From Actinomycetospora lemnae (lineage in GTDB: Bacteria; Actinomycetota; Actinomycetes; Mycobacteriales; Pseudonocardiaceae): a stretch of DNA of 64,000 nt. Location of the stretch: positions 186,001 through 250,000 of the forward strand of contig NZ_JAQZAO010000003.1 of assembly GCF_028737315.1 (NCBI RefSeq). Direction: 5' to 3'. This document shows, piece by piece, positions 25,928-34,005 of the stretch; within the stretch, counting starts at the first letter, position 1, and each line of letters starts with the position of its first letter. Made by a program: the position numbers and the translations under genes. The notes below the pieces were generated by a model that saw only the letters and a program-made list of their open reading frames with translations, ran no database searches and had not been told where the DNA came from.

Positions 25928-26614
25928 CGCCGCCGAGGCGTCGAGCACCGTGTCGACGAGGCGGCGCATCGCCGGCGACGGCGGGAGCCCCAGCTCGGCG
26001 TGCAGGAGGCGGCGGAACGCGTCGTACTGGCGCAGCGCCTCGCCCGCGTTGCCCTCCGCGAGGTGCACCTCGATCACCTGCCGGTGCGCGGTCTCGCGCA
26101 GCGGCTCGGTCTGCACCGCCACGAGCCCGAGCCGCAGCGCGTCGGCGAACCGCGCCGCGCTGCGGCGGGCGGCGCACAGCTCCTCGAGGGCGTGCAGGCG
26201 AAGCTGCCGGTAGCGCTCGCGCTCGACGGAGACCCAGTCGTCGTCCCAGCCGGGCAGGAGGTCCCCGGCGAGGAGCACCTGCTCGCACTCCTCGACGTCC
26301 TCGCCCTCGAGACGCCACAGGTCGACCGTGATGCCGGGGCAGAGCCCGACGTGACCCTCGGCGACCTCGACCAGCGGGCCGGCCTCCGTGCGGGGCAGGC
26401 GCCAGAGGGTCGAGCGCAGGTTGGACGCCGCGCGGGCGTCGGACGAGTCGCCCCACAGGGCGCCGTAGACCTGGTCGCGCCGGACCGGCGTCCGCTGCAG
26501 CGCGAGGTACGCCAGCAGGCGCTCCCCGCGCGGCGCGAGCAGCAGCGGTCGACCGCCGGAGCGACAGGAGATGCGGCCGAGCACCGAGAGCTCGGCGTGT
26601 GCGGTCGGCTCCAC
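25922..26614 (-). CDS. SARP/BTAD-type transcriptional regulator
   Basis: The 230-residue protein has an N-terminal OmpR-like winged helix (ELSVLGRISCRSGGRPLLLAPRGERLLAYLAL, then RDQVYGALWGDSSDARAASNLRSTLWRLPR) and a C-terminal bacterial transcriptional activation domain (YRQLRLHALEELCAARR...QYDAFRRLLHAELGLPPSPAMRRL). SARPs activate by binding direct repeats next to -35 elements. GTG 26614 follows GGAGG at short spacing; a GTG/ATG up to 26704 is an alternative. The gene is divergent from Mn catalase and is flanked by two tandem-repeat arrays that could be its sites. Confidence 0.85.
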   Translation of the reverse strand: MEPTAHAELSVLGRISCRSGGRPLLLAPRGERLLAYLALQRTPVRRDQVYGALWGDSSDARAASNLRSTLWRLPRTEAGPLVEVAEGHVGLCPGITVDLWRLEGEDVEECEQVLLAGDLLPGWDDDWVSVERERYRQLRLHALEELCAARRSAARFADALRLGLVAVQTEPLRETAHRQVIEVHLAEGNAGEALRQYDAFRRLLHAELGLPPSPAMRRLVDTVLDASAAV

Positions 26615-26751
26615 GAGGCCTCCACATCCTGAGTCGCGGACTCGCGGTGCGGCTCCCGGTGGTGAACCTGCGTCCCACTCCTGGTTCCCGACCCCGTTCC
26701 CCACAAACCGCGTCGCGCACGACCCGGTCGCCTGCTCCGGTGCCGCCGGGG

Positions 26752-26810
26752 GTGACGGTGCCGTGACGCCTCCCGTGACGGATCCCGTGACGTGTCTCGT
26801 GACGCCGTCG
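26752..26810. repeat. Five GTGACG direct repeats at ~12-bp spacing
   Basis: GTGACG occurs five times at 26752, 26763, 26775, 26787 and 26799, spaced 11, 12, 12 and 12 bp, with partly conserved CCC/CTC between. The array lies in the 337-bp gene-free region between the divergent SARP and Mn-catalase genes, 140-200 bp before the catalase start. Spacing close to one helical turn fits a SARP-type direct-repeat binding site. Apart from this array I see no gene in 26615-26951. Confidence 0.7.
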
Positions 26811-26951
26811 GTGCGCTCGGGAGAACGCCGATCGCGACGACCGGAGGTACACGCGCCGGCACAGGGCGTACACGGCCGCCCGGCACTGTCTCCCCGGTCG
26901 CCGGAGATCCGGCGTGATCGTCCCGTTCCGCGACCCCCCGCGAGGAGTGCC

Positions 26952-27839
26952 GTGTTCTTCCACTACAAGGGCCTGCAGTTCGAGTCGACCCCCGAGCGTC
27001 CCGACCCCGTCTTCGCGATGAAGCTCCAGGAGCTCCTCGGCGGTCACTGGGGTGAGCTCACGGTCGCGATGCAGTACCTCATGCAGGGCTGGAACTGCCG
27101 CATCCCCGGCAAGTACAAGGACCTGCTGCTCGACACGGGCACCGAGGAGCTGGCCCACGTCGAGATGATCTCGAACATGATCGCGAAGCTGCTCGAGGGC
27201 GCCCCCGCCGAGCAGACCGCGCGGGCCTGTGAGGACAACCCGATGCTCGCCGCGATCGTCGGCGGCCAGAACCCGCAGCACTCCATCGTCTCCGGCGGCG
27301 GCCCGGTGCTCGCCGACTCCGCCGGGACGCCGTGGAGCGGCAAGTGGATCGTCGCGAGCGGCAACCTGCTCGCCGACTTCCGCGTCAACGCGGCCGCCGA
27401 GGGCCAGAGCAAGATCCAGGCCGCGCGCGTCTACAACATGACCGACGACCCCGGCGTCAAGAAGATGCTCAAGTTCAACCTGGCGCGCGACTCGATGCAC
27501 CAGAACCAGTGGCTCGCCGCCATCGAGGAGCTCAAGGACGAGGGCCTCGAGTACGACCCGGTGCCGTCCGGGATCATCGACGAGGAGTTCGACGAGTACT
27601 CCGGGCAGCTGTGGAACCTCTCGGCGGGCAGCGACTCGGCCCAGGGCCGTTGGGCCTCGGGGCCGCGTCCCGACGGGCGCGGCGACTTCAGCTACGTGGA
27701 CAGCCCGGAGCCGCTGGCGCCGGAGCCCACGCCGCCGTCGGCCGACCCGTACCTCTACGCGACGGTGCCCGGCGGCCCCAACGGCCAGCGTCCCGACGGG
27801 ACCCGCAACGGCAGCCGGAGCGCGTCCGGCCAGGCCTGA
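26952..27839 (+). CDS. Manganese catalase
   Basis: The 295-residue protein is a non-heme dimanganese catalase: a four-helix bundle with GHWGELTVAMQYLMQGWN (Glu ligand), GTEELAHVEMI (Glu and His ligands), AAAEGQSKIQAARVYNMTDDPGVKKML and ARDSMHQNQW (Glu and His ligands of the second Mn). It removes hydrogen peroxide. The GTG at 26952 starts FFHYKGLQFES, the family's normal beginning. A Pro/Gly-rich tail ends the protein. It is followed by tandem hairpins, then a small membrane protein and a hemerythrin-like protein, a redox-stress neighbourhood. Confidence 0.93.
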   Translation: MFFHYKGLQFESTPERPDPVFAMKLQELLGGHWGELTVAMQYLMQGWNCRIPGKYKDLLLDTGTEELAHVEMISNMIAKLLEGAPAEQTARACEDNPMLAAIVGGQNPQHSIVSGGGPVLADSAGTPWSGKWIVASGNLLADFRVNAAAEGQSKIQAARVYNMTDDPGVKKMLKFNLARDSMHQNQWLAAIEELKDEGLEYDPVPSGIIDEEFDEYSGQLWNLSAGSDSAQGRWASGPRPDGRGDFSYVDSPEPLAPEPTPPSADPYLYATVPGGPNGQRPDGTRNGSRSASGQA

Positions 27840-27846
27840 CGGCCGT

Positions 27847-27898
27847 CCGCCCCCACGTGGGCGGTCCCGTGCCCCGCACGGGTCCGCCCACGGGCGGC
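27847..27898 (+). terminator. Three tandem hairpins after Mn catalase
   Basis: CCGCCC/GGGCGG (27847-27864), CCCGTGC/GCACGGG (27866-27882, 3-nt loop) and a third CCGCC/GGCGG stem follow one another just after the catalase stop. The block lacks a T-run but is a strong candidate termination or mRNA-stability element. Confidence 0.5.
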
Positions 27899-27944
27899 AC
27901 GTCGTCCCCGCCGGCGTCCGCCGGCCCACCCCGAGGAGGTCCCC

Positions 27945-28160
27945 GTGCCCCGGCCCTCGCCCGGCCGCGTCGTGGCCGTCGCCGCGGTGCTCTCGCTCGC
28001 CCTGGTCGCCGCGGGCCTGGTGACGCACGCCCTCGACGGCCCGACGGTCCTGCAGCTCGCGCTCGCCGTGGCGGCGGTGTCGGTCCGGCCGCTCGCCGTG
28101 ATCGTCCACCGGCGGCAGGGCGAGGAGTCCGGTGCGAGTGGGTACACCGCGGCCGGTTGA
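27945..28160 (+). CDS. Small two-helix membrane protein
   Basis: The 71-residue product has two hydrophobic segments (VVAVAAVLSLALVAAGLVTHAL and VLQLALAVAAVSVRPLAVIV) and a short polar tail. GAGGAGG precedes the GTG at 27945 by about 6 nt, which supports translation. It lies between Mn catalase and the hemerythrin-like gene. Family not recognised. Confidence 0.6.
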   Translation: MPRPSPGRVVAVAAVLSLALVAAGLVTHALDGPTVLQLALAVAAVSVRPLAVIVHRRQGEESGASGYTAAG

Positions 28161-28207
28161 CGTCCCAGCCGTCGGCACCACCCGCGAGCCCAGACGGGAG
28201 TCACCCC

Positions 28208-28798
28208 GTGACCACCACGCCACAGACCCCGCAGTCGAACGAGCAGTCCACGGACTTCATCGACCTCCTGTCCGCCGAGCACCGGGAGGTCGAGCGGCTC
28301 TTCGCCGAGCTCGAGGCCCGGTTCGGCTCCTCGGCGTCCGAGGTCGAGGACACCGCCCGGGAGGTCGTCACCCGCCTCGTGCAGCACTCGGTGGCCGAGG
28401 AGGTGCACCTCTACCCGCTCGTGCGCGAGGTCCTCGACGACGGCGACGCCCTCGCCGATCGCGAGATCGCCGAGCACGACGACGCCGAGCGGACCATGAA
28501 GCGCCTCGAGGGACTCCCGGCGAAGAGCGGCGACTTCTGGATCACCTACCGGATCCTCACCAACCTCATCGCCCAGCACGTGGGGGAGGAGGAGCAGTAC
28601 CTGTTCCCCCGTCTCGCCGCGGCGGTGTCGAAGGAGCACCGGGAGGAGATCGGCCGTCGCCTGCAGTCGACCGAGTACACGGCGCCGACGCGCCCGCACC
28701 CCGGCGCGCCGTCGGAGGGCGGGAAGCTCGCGGCCCTCGCCCCGGGCACCGGTCTCGTGGACCGGGTGCGCGACGCGCTCACCGGCCGGGGTCGCTGA
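28208..28798 (+). CDS. Hemerythrin domain-containing protein
   Basis: The 196-residue protein has a hemerythrin HHE four-helix bundle: LLSAEHREVERLFAELE, HSVAEEVHLYPLVRE, AEHDDAERTMKRLE and NLIAQHVGEEEQYLFPRL supply His/Glu residues for a di-iron centre. Such proteins bind oxygen, NO or peroxide or sense them. The GTG at 28208 has GGAG upstream. It follows Mn catalase and a small membrane protein and may share their stress control. The C-terminal 35 residues are disordered. Confidence 0.88.
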   Translation: MTTTPQTPQSNEQSTDFIDLLSAEHREVERLFAELEARFGSSASEVEDTAREVVTRLVQHSVAEEVHLYPLVREVLDDGDALADREIAEHDDAERTMKRLEGLPAKSGDFWITYRILTNLIAQHVGEEEQYLFPRLAAAVSKEHREEIGRRLQSTEYTAPTRPHPGAPSEGGKLAALAPGTGLVDRVRDALTGRGR

Positions 28799-28827
28799 GC
28801 AGCCCGGAGAGGGAGCCGCGCGACCGC

Positions 28828-29808
28828 TCAGTGCCGCAGCGTCGCGCTCGGCGAGCGTCCGTAGTGCTCCCGGTAGACCACCGAGAAGCGGCCCGGGTGG
28901 CCGAACCCCCAGCGCGCGGCGATCGTCTCGACGCGGTCGCCGCGCGTGGGGTCGGCGGCCTGCAGGTCGCGGTGGGCGCTCTCGAGGCGCACCCGGCGCA
29001 GGTACTCCAGGGGCGTGGTGTCGCGGTGGCGGCGGAAGGCGAGCTGGAGGGACCGCGGGCCGATCCGGGCGGCCTCCGCGATCTCGGTCAGCCCGATGTC
29101 CTCGTGCGCGTGGGCGTCCATGAACTCGACGGCCCGGCGGACCGTGCCCGGTTCGGCGTTGTCCTCGTCGTGCCCGCCGGGGCCGCACAGCGCGTGCCGG
29201 ACCGTGTTCGGGAAGGTCGCGAGCATGGCGACGGCGAGCTGGCGCACGAGGTTCGCGCGGACGAGTGGCGCGGCCATGAGCTCGTCGGAGCCCAGCACGT
29301 CGTCGACGTGCGCGACCAGGCGTGACCAGTAGTCCGCGAGCGCCGGCGAGACCGGCGCCGACCCCGTGAAGGCGACGGCCTCCCGCTCCAGCCCCGCGAG
29401 CTCCGCGCCGACCCGGACGACCTCGGCCTGGTCGACCATGCAGACGCGGGCGGTGACGTCGTCCCACCCGGTCTCGTAGGGCGCCCAGCTCGGCAGGAGC
29501 TTGAGCCGCCCCGCGACCCGGCCGCTCCCGTCGTCGACCCAGGTGGGGCCGCCCTCCAGGGTCTCGACGACCACGAGCGCGTCCGTCGGCTGGGAGTAGG
29601 TGCGCAGCCCGCCGGAGTGCCGCAGGCGGCTGATCTCGAGGGCACCGGCCGCGGCGCCCTCGACCCAGAACGTGAAGTCCTCCGGGGCCACGTCCACCGG
29701 CGCCAGGTCGGTGTAGGTCTTGCGCACGTACTCGGTGGCGGCCTCGGGATCGGTGCTCGCCCACCGGTAGCGCAGGACCGGCTCCGGTCCGCTCCCGCCG
29801 TCCGTCAT
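28828..29808 (-). CDS. AraC family transcriptional regulator
   Basis: The 326-residue protein has an N-terminal AraC-binding-2-like sensory domain and a C-terminal double HTH: DIGLTEIAEAARIGPRSLQLAFRRHRDTTPLEYLRRVRLESAHRDL followed by VETIAARWGFGHPGRFSVVYREHYGRSPSATLR. It is divergent from the SMR transporter gene across ~150 bp. A TAGAAT -10-like element (29917-29922) lies in that region on the plus strand. The ligand is unknown. Confidence 0.9.
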   Translation of the reverse strand: MTDGGSGPEPVLRYRWASTDPEAATEYVRKTYTDLAPVDVAPEDFTFWVEGAAAGALEISRLRHSGGLRTYSQPTDALVVVETLEGGPTWVDDGSGRVAGRLKLLPSWAPYETGWDDVTARVCMVDQAEVVRVGAELAGLEREAVAFTGSAPVSPALADYWSRLVAHVDDVLGSDELMAAPLVRANLVRQLAVAMLATFPNTVRHALCGPGGHDEDNAEPGTVRRAVEFMDAHAHEDIGLTEIAEAARIGPRSLQLAFRRHRDTTPLEYLRRVRLESAHRDLQAADPTRGDRVETIAARWGFGHPGRFSVVYREHYGRSPSATLRH

Positions 29809-29961
29809 CCCACTCTCCTCGATCGGTCGCGCGCAACCGAGTATGACCGAGCGGCCTCGGATGGGCGAGAGGGTACTTCGGCACGCTTTCCATCAGCCAG
29901 CAGCACAGCGGACACGTAGAATCCTGGGCGGCTGACCAGTTTTCTCCGGAAGGTGCCTCCC

Positions 29962-30297
29962 GTGGCCTACCTGCTGCTCGCGATCGCGATCCTCTGCGAG
30001 GTCGTCGCGACCGTGTCGCTCAAGCTCTCCGAGGGCTTCACGCGGCTCGTGCCCTCGATCGTCGTGGTCGTGGGCTACCTCGCGACGTTCGCGCTGCTCT
30101 CCCAGGCGCTCGCGCGCGGGCTGGGGGTCAGCGTCGCCTACGGCGTGTGGGCCGCCGCCGGCGTCGCCCTCGTCGCGATCGCCGGGACGCTCTTCCTCGG
30201 CGAGTCGCTGACGTGGATCCAGGTCGGGGGCATCGCGCTCGTCATCGCCGGCGTCCTCGCCCTCGAGCTCGGCGCCCGGAACACGGGCGCGGCGTGA
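29962..30297 (+). CDS. Small multidrug resistance (SMR/EmrE-type) transporter
   Basis: The 111-residue protein has four transmembrane helices. The first carries the essential membrane Glu (AIAILCEVVATVSLKLSEGF), and the motifs YGVWAAAGVALVAIAG and LGESLTWIQVGGIALVIAGVL fit the SMR family, which exchanges protons for quaternary cations or guanidinium. GTG 29962 has GGAAGG 8 nt upstream and is preferred to GTG 29953. TAGAAT at 29917-29922 could be its -10 box. A TetR gene follows 10 bp later and probably regulates it. Confidence 0.88.
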   Translation: MAYLLLAIAILCEVVATVSLKLSEGFTRLVPSIVVVVGYLATFALLSQALARGLGVSVAYGVWAAAGVALVAIAGTLFLGESLTWIQVGGIALVIAGVLALELGARNTGAA

Positions 30298-30307
30298 CGG
30301 AGACGGC

Positions 30308-30874
30308 GTGACGGAGACGCTGTCCGCGACCGACGGCCGCCGCCGCAAGGGCGAGGAGCGCCGGCGGTTGCTGCGCGAGGCGACGATGCGCGTCATCTCG
30401 CGCGGCGGGGTGGCCGCGGTGACCCAGCGGGCCGTCGCGGCGGAGGCCGGGCTCGCGCCGAGCCTCGTGAGCTACCACTTCCCGACCGTCGACGCGCTGC
30501 TGCAGGCGACGCTGGCCGCGGTCAACGACGAGTGGGTGGGCGCCCTCGAGCGCTGCGCGCGCCAGGCGGACCCCCTGCCCCCGCTCGCGGCCCTCGTCGC
30601 GGCCGGGGCGGTGGGGCCCGAGGGCTCGATCGACGCCGAGTACGAGCTGTGCCTGCAGGCCGGGCGCCGTCCCGGGCTGCGCGACGAATGGGAGCGCTGG
30701 ACCCGCGCGCTCGACGCCGCGCTCGCCCCCGTCGTCCCGGATCCGCGGAAGCGGGTGGCGGTGGGCGCGGCCGTCGACGGCCTGTTCCTGCGCTGCTGGT
30801 GCGACCCTGCGCCGTGGACCGCCGCGGACGTCGAGGCGGTGCTGCGGGCCCTCGTGCCGGGAGCGCCGGGGTGA
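30308..30874 (+). CDS. TetR family transcriptional regulator
   Basis: The 188-residue protein has an N-terminal TetR HTH (RRRLLREATMRVISRGGVAAVTQRAVAAEAGLAPSLVSYHFPTVDALL) and a helical ligand domain. It follows the SMR gene by 10 bp; the junction carries a 14-bp direct repeat (GCGTGACGGAGACG twice), the second of which includes the GTG start. Control of the linked efflux gene is likely. Confidence 0.88.
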   Translation: MTETLSATDGRRRKGEERRRLLREATMRVISRGGVAAVTQRAVAAEAGLAPSLVSYHFPTVDALLQATLAAVNDEWVGALERCARQADPLPPLAALVAAGAVGPEGSIDAEYELCLQAGRRPGLRDEWERWTRALDAALAPVVPDPRKRVAVGAAVDGLFLRCWCDPAPWTAADVEAVLRALVPGAPG

Positions 30875-30963
30875 TCGGGAGTCTGGTGCGGCGTCGGACG
30901 TTCCCGCTACGGTCGGCTCCTCGGTGGCCCTCCGGGCGACCCCGAACACCCGCGGACGCGACG

Positions 30964-31164
30964 ATGAAGAAGCTCGCCGAGCTGCTGGTCTGTTTCCTGC
31001 ACCCCGTCGCGGTGGTGCTCGTGTGGCTCAACCTCATCGTGCGCCCGGAGCTCAGCGGCACCGCGAAGATCGTCTGGGCGGTCCTCGCCCTCGTGCCGGT
31101 CGTGCCCTTCGTCTACGTGCTCACCGGCGGCGAGCTGTGGGAGGGCAAGCAGCGGACGGCGTGA
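30964..31164 (+). CDS. Small membrane protein
   Basis: The 66-residue protein has two hydrophobic segments (LVCFLHPVAVVLVWLNLIV and AKIVWAVLALVPVVPFVYVLTGG) and a short Lys/Arg-containing tail. The arrangement resembles the PLDc_N-type short membrane domains but is too short for a firm family call. No clear ribosome-binding site is seen. Confidence 0.5.
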   Translation: MKKLAELLVCFLHPVAVVLVWLNLIVRPELSGTAKIVWAVLALVPVVPFVYVLTGGELWEGKQRTA

Positions 31165-31325
31165 GCCGCCGCCGAGCGTCATCCGTGCTCCGGACGGCCG
31201 AGCGGATCTCTCGACGAGGTGACCCGGCCCGGGGTCATCGCCTACGGTCGTCGGACCGCGGTCGAGCAGCGTGCCGCGGCGCCCGCCGCCCCCGATCCGC
31301 GACGTCCGCGTCGGCAGGAGCGCGC

Positions 31326-32111
31326 ATGCTCGAGCGGCCACGGACGCTGTGGGGAGCCGACCTCGCAACGGCTCTCGGCTTCCCGCCGCCCGGCGACGCC
31401 ACGTGGAGCAGCATCGCCGAGGCCGGCGCCGAGAGCGTCGAGCTCAAGGTGCTGCTCGTGCCCCGGGAGGGCTCGACGCTGCGCCTCGCGGGCCGCCACG
31501 GGCGCGTGCGGACCCGGCGGCTGCACCTGCTCGACACGCCCGACCTCGCGCTGGCCCACCGCGGCGTCCACGTCCGCCTGCGCGACCGCGGGCGCGACCG
31601 CTGGGACCTCACGGTCCGGGTCCGCGGCGAGGACCCGGTGCCCGGCGGCGCCCCGCCGCCCGGCGTGCGCGTGGAGCTCGACGTGCTGCCCGGCGCCGTC
31701 TTCCGCAGCACCCAGGTGCGCGAGCCCGTCCCCGCCGGGCGCGCGTCGGCGTGCCGCGACGGCCGGGTCGACGTGCACGACCTGCTCACCGGTGACCAGG
31801 CCGCGCTGCTCGCGGGCGCGGTGCCGGACCTCGCCGAGGCGGCGCTCGGCGTCCACGGGCCGCTGGACATCGAGCGCGGCTCGGTGCCGCGGCCGCAGTG
31901 CCGGCTCGCCCACGCCCGCCACGAGCGCTGCCGCTTCCCGGGCGGTCGGGTGCTCGAGGAGTTCTCCGCGCGCTGCGCGCCGGCCGACGCCCGCGTCACC
32001 GCCGAGGCCGTCGCGGGGTTCCTGACGGGTCACGGCCTCGTCCCCGAGCCCCCGCACCGCACCAAGACCGCGGTGTGGGCCGACGTGCTGCGCGCCGCCC
32101 ACCCGACCTAG
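31326..32111 (+). CDS. CYTH-like domain protein
   Basis: The 261-residue protein contains VELKVLLVP near residue 38 and RRLHLLDTPDLALAHRGVHVRLRDRGRDRWDLTVRVRGE, a pattern like the ExExK/LDTxxxxLxxxGxxLRxR strands of CYTH (triphosphate tunnel) proteins, here with ELK rather than ExExK. Some homologues act on polyphosphate or inorganic triphosphate. The incomplete ExExK motif and long divergent C-terminus make catalytic function uncertain. It ends 10 bp before the convergent GntR gene. Confidence 0.6.
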   Translation: MLERPRTLWGADLATALGFPPPGDATWSSIAEAGAESVELKVLLVPREGSTLRLAGRHGRVRTRRLHLLDTPDLALAHRGVHVRLRDRGRDRWDLTVRVRGEDPVPGGAPPPGVRVELDVLPGAVFRSTQVREPVPAGRASACRDGRVDVHDLLTGDQAALLAGAVPDLAEAALGVHGPLDIERGSVPRPQCRLAHARHERCRFPGGRVLEEFSARCAPADARVTAEAVAGFLTGHGLVPEPPHRTKTAVWADVLRAAHPT

Positions 32112-32121
32112 GGGAGCGCCG

Positions 32122-32871
32122 TCAGATCACCAGCGAGGTCTGCACGGAGTACTGCGAGGCGCGGTAGATGTGCCGGCCGAGCTCGACGAGGCGTCCGGTG
32201 TCGTCGTAGACGAGGCGCTGCATCGTCACGCACGCCGCGGGCTCGGTCTCGCCGAGCAGCCCGGCCTCCTCCGTCGTCACCAGGCGCGCGCCGATCGTCT
32301 GGTGCGCGATCGCGAAGCCGACGCCCTGTGCGCGCAGGGTCGCGTAGAGGCCGCGCTCGCGCAGGTCGTCGTCCTCGAGGCGGAACCGGGCGGGCAGGTA
32401 GTTCGACATGATCGCGAGCGGTTCGCCGTCCACCCGGCGCAGGCGACGCAGGTAGGTCAGCGGCTCGTCGACCTCGACGAGTTCGTCGACGCCCAGCTCG
32501 GCGGGGGTGCCCTCCGCGCGCTCGAGAAGCTCCGTCGACGGCTCGTGGCCCGACGAGGCGAGGTCGTCGTGCAGGCTCGAGAACTTGACGTCGCGGCGAA
32601 TGGGCGGCGCGGCGACGACCTGGGTGCCGACGCCGCGCTTGCGAACCAGCAGGCCCTTGCGCACGAGCTCCTGGATCGCCTGGCGCGCCGTGGGGCGGGC
32701 GAGGCCGAGGCGGGTGGTCATGGCCAGCTCGTTCTCCAGCCGGTCGCCCGCGCGCAGGCGGCCGTCGCCGATCGCGCGCTCGAGGGCGACCGCGAGCTGG
32801 TGGTAGAGCGGCACCGGGCTGGAGCGATCGAGGTCGATGTCCAGCTCGACGGGCCCGGAGGCGACGGTCAT
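32122..32871 (-). CDS. iolR: GntR family repressor of inositol genes
   Basis: The 249-residue protein has a GntR winged helix (PLYHQLAVALERAIGDGRLRAGDRLENELAMTTRLGLARPTARQAIQELVRKGLLVRKRGVGTQV) and a UTRA/HutC-type ligand domain (YLRRLRRVDGEPLAIMSNYLP...VYDDTGRLVELGRHIYRASQY). It is divergent from iolC. By family and position it should be the IolR-type repressor relieved by inositol or an intermediate. Two TGTC-NN-GACA sites at 32918 and 42189 match at 9 of 10 positions the KGWCHTRACA motif I recall for Corynebacterium glutamicum IolR. Confidence 0.85.
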   Translation of the reverse strand: MTVASGPVELDIDLDRSSPVPLYHQLAVALERAIGDGRLRAGDRLENELAMTTRLGLARPTARQAIQELVRKGLLVRKRGVGTQVVAAPPIRRDVKFSSLHDDLASSGHEPSTELLERAEGTPAELGVDELVEVDEPLTYLRRLRRVDGEPLAIMSNYLPARFRLEDDDLRERGLYATLRAQGVGFAIAHQTIGARLVTTEEAGLLGETEPAACVTMQRLVYDDTGRLVELGRHIYRASQYSVQTSLVI

Positions 32872-32910
32872 GGTGGCCAGCGTAGCGGGTCGGCGTCCAT
32901 TCGTCTCTAT

Positions 32911-32962
32911 GACTCTATGTCTGGACAAAGTATTGACGCTGCCGGGTCGCGCTGCTTAACGT
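32911..32962 (+). promoter_or_regulatory. iolC promoter with IolR-type operator
   Basis: ATGTCTGGACAAAGT runs into TTGACG (-35, 32933-32938), 18 nt, then TAACGT (-10, 32957-32962). TGTC-TG-GACA (32918-32927) is the operator and overlaps the area just upstream of -35. A GAC triplet at 32911 and CGTCATCGC after the -10 are also shared with the second promoter at 42182. The leader to iolC is about 70 nt and contains a CAGCCAGCCGA direct repeat. Confidence 0.7.
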
Positions 32963-33036
32963 CCTCGTCATCGCCGCGCCACGGAGCGACGGCGGGAGAC
33001 CCATCAGCCAGCCGACCAGCCAGCCGAGGACAGCCC

Positions 33037-34005
33037 ATGAGCACCGCCCCGCGCACCGTGCCGGAGGTCCTGACGTTCGGTCGCAGCGGCGTCGACATCT
33101 ACCCGCTGCAGACCGGGATCGGCCTCGAGGACGTCGAGACCTTCGGCAAGTTCCTCGGCGGCACCACCGCCAACGTCGCCGTCGCCGCGAGCCGTCTCGG
33201 TCGGCGCGCCGCGATCATCACCGGCGTCGGCGACGACCCGTTCGGCCGGTACGTGCGCCGGGAGCTGCGCCGCCTCGGCGTCGACGACGCGCACGTCGTG
33301 ACCGACCCGCACCACCTCACGCCCGTCACCTTCTGCGAGATCTTCCCGCCGGACGACTTCCCGCTCTGGTTCTACCGCCGGCCCACCGCCCCGGACCTGC
33401 AGGTGCGCACCGTCGATGTCGACCTCGACACCGTCCGGCAGGTCGACCTGCTGTGGCTGTCGGTCACCGGGCTGTCGGAGGAGCCGAGCCGGCAGACCCA
33501 CCACGACGTGCTCGCCGCCCGCGACCGGCGCAGCCACGTCGTGCTCGACCTCGACTACCGCCCCATGTTCTGGCCCGACGCCGCGACCGCCACCTCAGAG
33601 GTCCAGAAGGTGCTCGGCCAGGTCACGGTCGCGGTGGGCAACCGCGAGGAGTGCGAGGTCGCGGTGGGGGAGACCGACCCGGAGCGCGCCGCCGACGCAC
33701 TGCTCGAGGCCGGCGTCGAGGTGGCCGTCGTCAAGCAGGGCCCCCGCGGGGTGCTCGGCAAGACCCGGTCCGGCGAGCGGGTCGTCGCGCCGCCGATCCC
33801 GGTGACCCCGTTCAACGGCCTCGGCGCCGGCGACAGCTTCGGCGGCTCGCTCGCGCACGGCCTGCTGGCGGGCTGGGACCTCGCGACCGTGCTGCAGCGG
33901 GCCAACGCCGCCGGCGCGATCGTCGCCGCGCGGCTCGAGTGCTCCACCGCCATGCCCACCCCTGACGAGATCGACCACCTGCTCGAGAAGGGCACCCTGC
34001 CGTGA
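33037..34005 (+). CDS. iolC: 5-dehydro-2-deoxygluconokinase
   Basis: The 322-residue PfkB-family sugar kinase has FLGGTTANVAVAASRLG (substrate/ATP site) and the signature NGLGAGDSFGGSLAHG near residue 262 with the catalytic Asp. It phosphorylates 2-deoxy-5-keto-D-gluconate in myo-inositol degradation. ATG 33037 has GAGGA upstream. It is the first gene of the iol operon and overlaps the next gene by GTGA. No C-terminal aldolase fusion is present. Confidence 0.92.
   Translation: MSTAPRTVPEVLTFGRSGVDIYPLQTGIGLEDVETFGKFLGGTTANVAVAASRLGRRAAIITGVGDDPFGRYVRRELRRLGVDDAHVVTDPHHLTPVTFCEIFPPDDFPLWFYRRPTAPDLQVRTVDVDLDTVRQVDLLWLSVTGLSEEPSRQTHHDVLAARDRRSHVVLDLDYRPMFWPDAATATSEVQKVLGQVTVAVGNREECEVAVGETDPERAADALLEAGVEVAVVKQGPRGVLGKTRSGERVVAPPIPVTPFNGLGAGDSFGGSLAHGLLAGWDLATVLQRANAAGAIVAARLECSTAMPTPDEIDHLLEKGTLP

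Noticed and set aside
29809..29961. Guanidine riboswitch upstream of the SMR gene
   Set aside because: No paired ACGR-loop hairpins or ykkC-like conserved elements could be recognised; only a TAGAAT -10-like element is seen.
32989..33033. CAGCCAGCCGA direct repeat before iolC as an operator
   Set aside because: Only two copies, lies in the leader next to the ribosome-binding site, and is absent from the otherwise matching iolT promoter.
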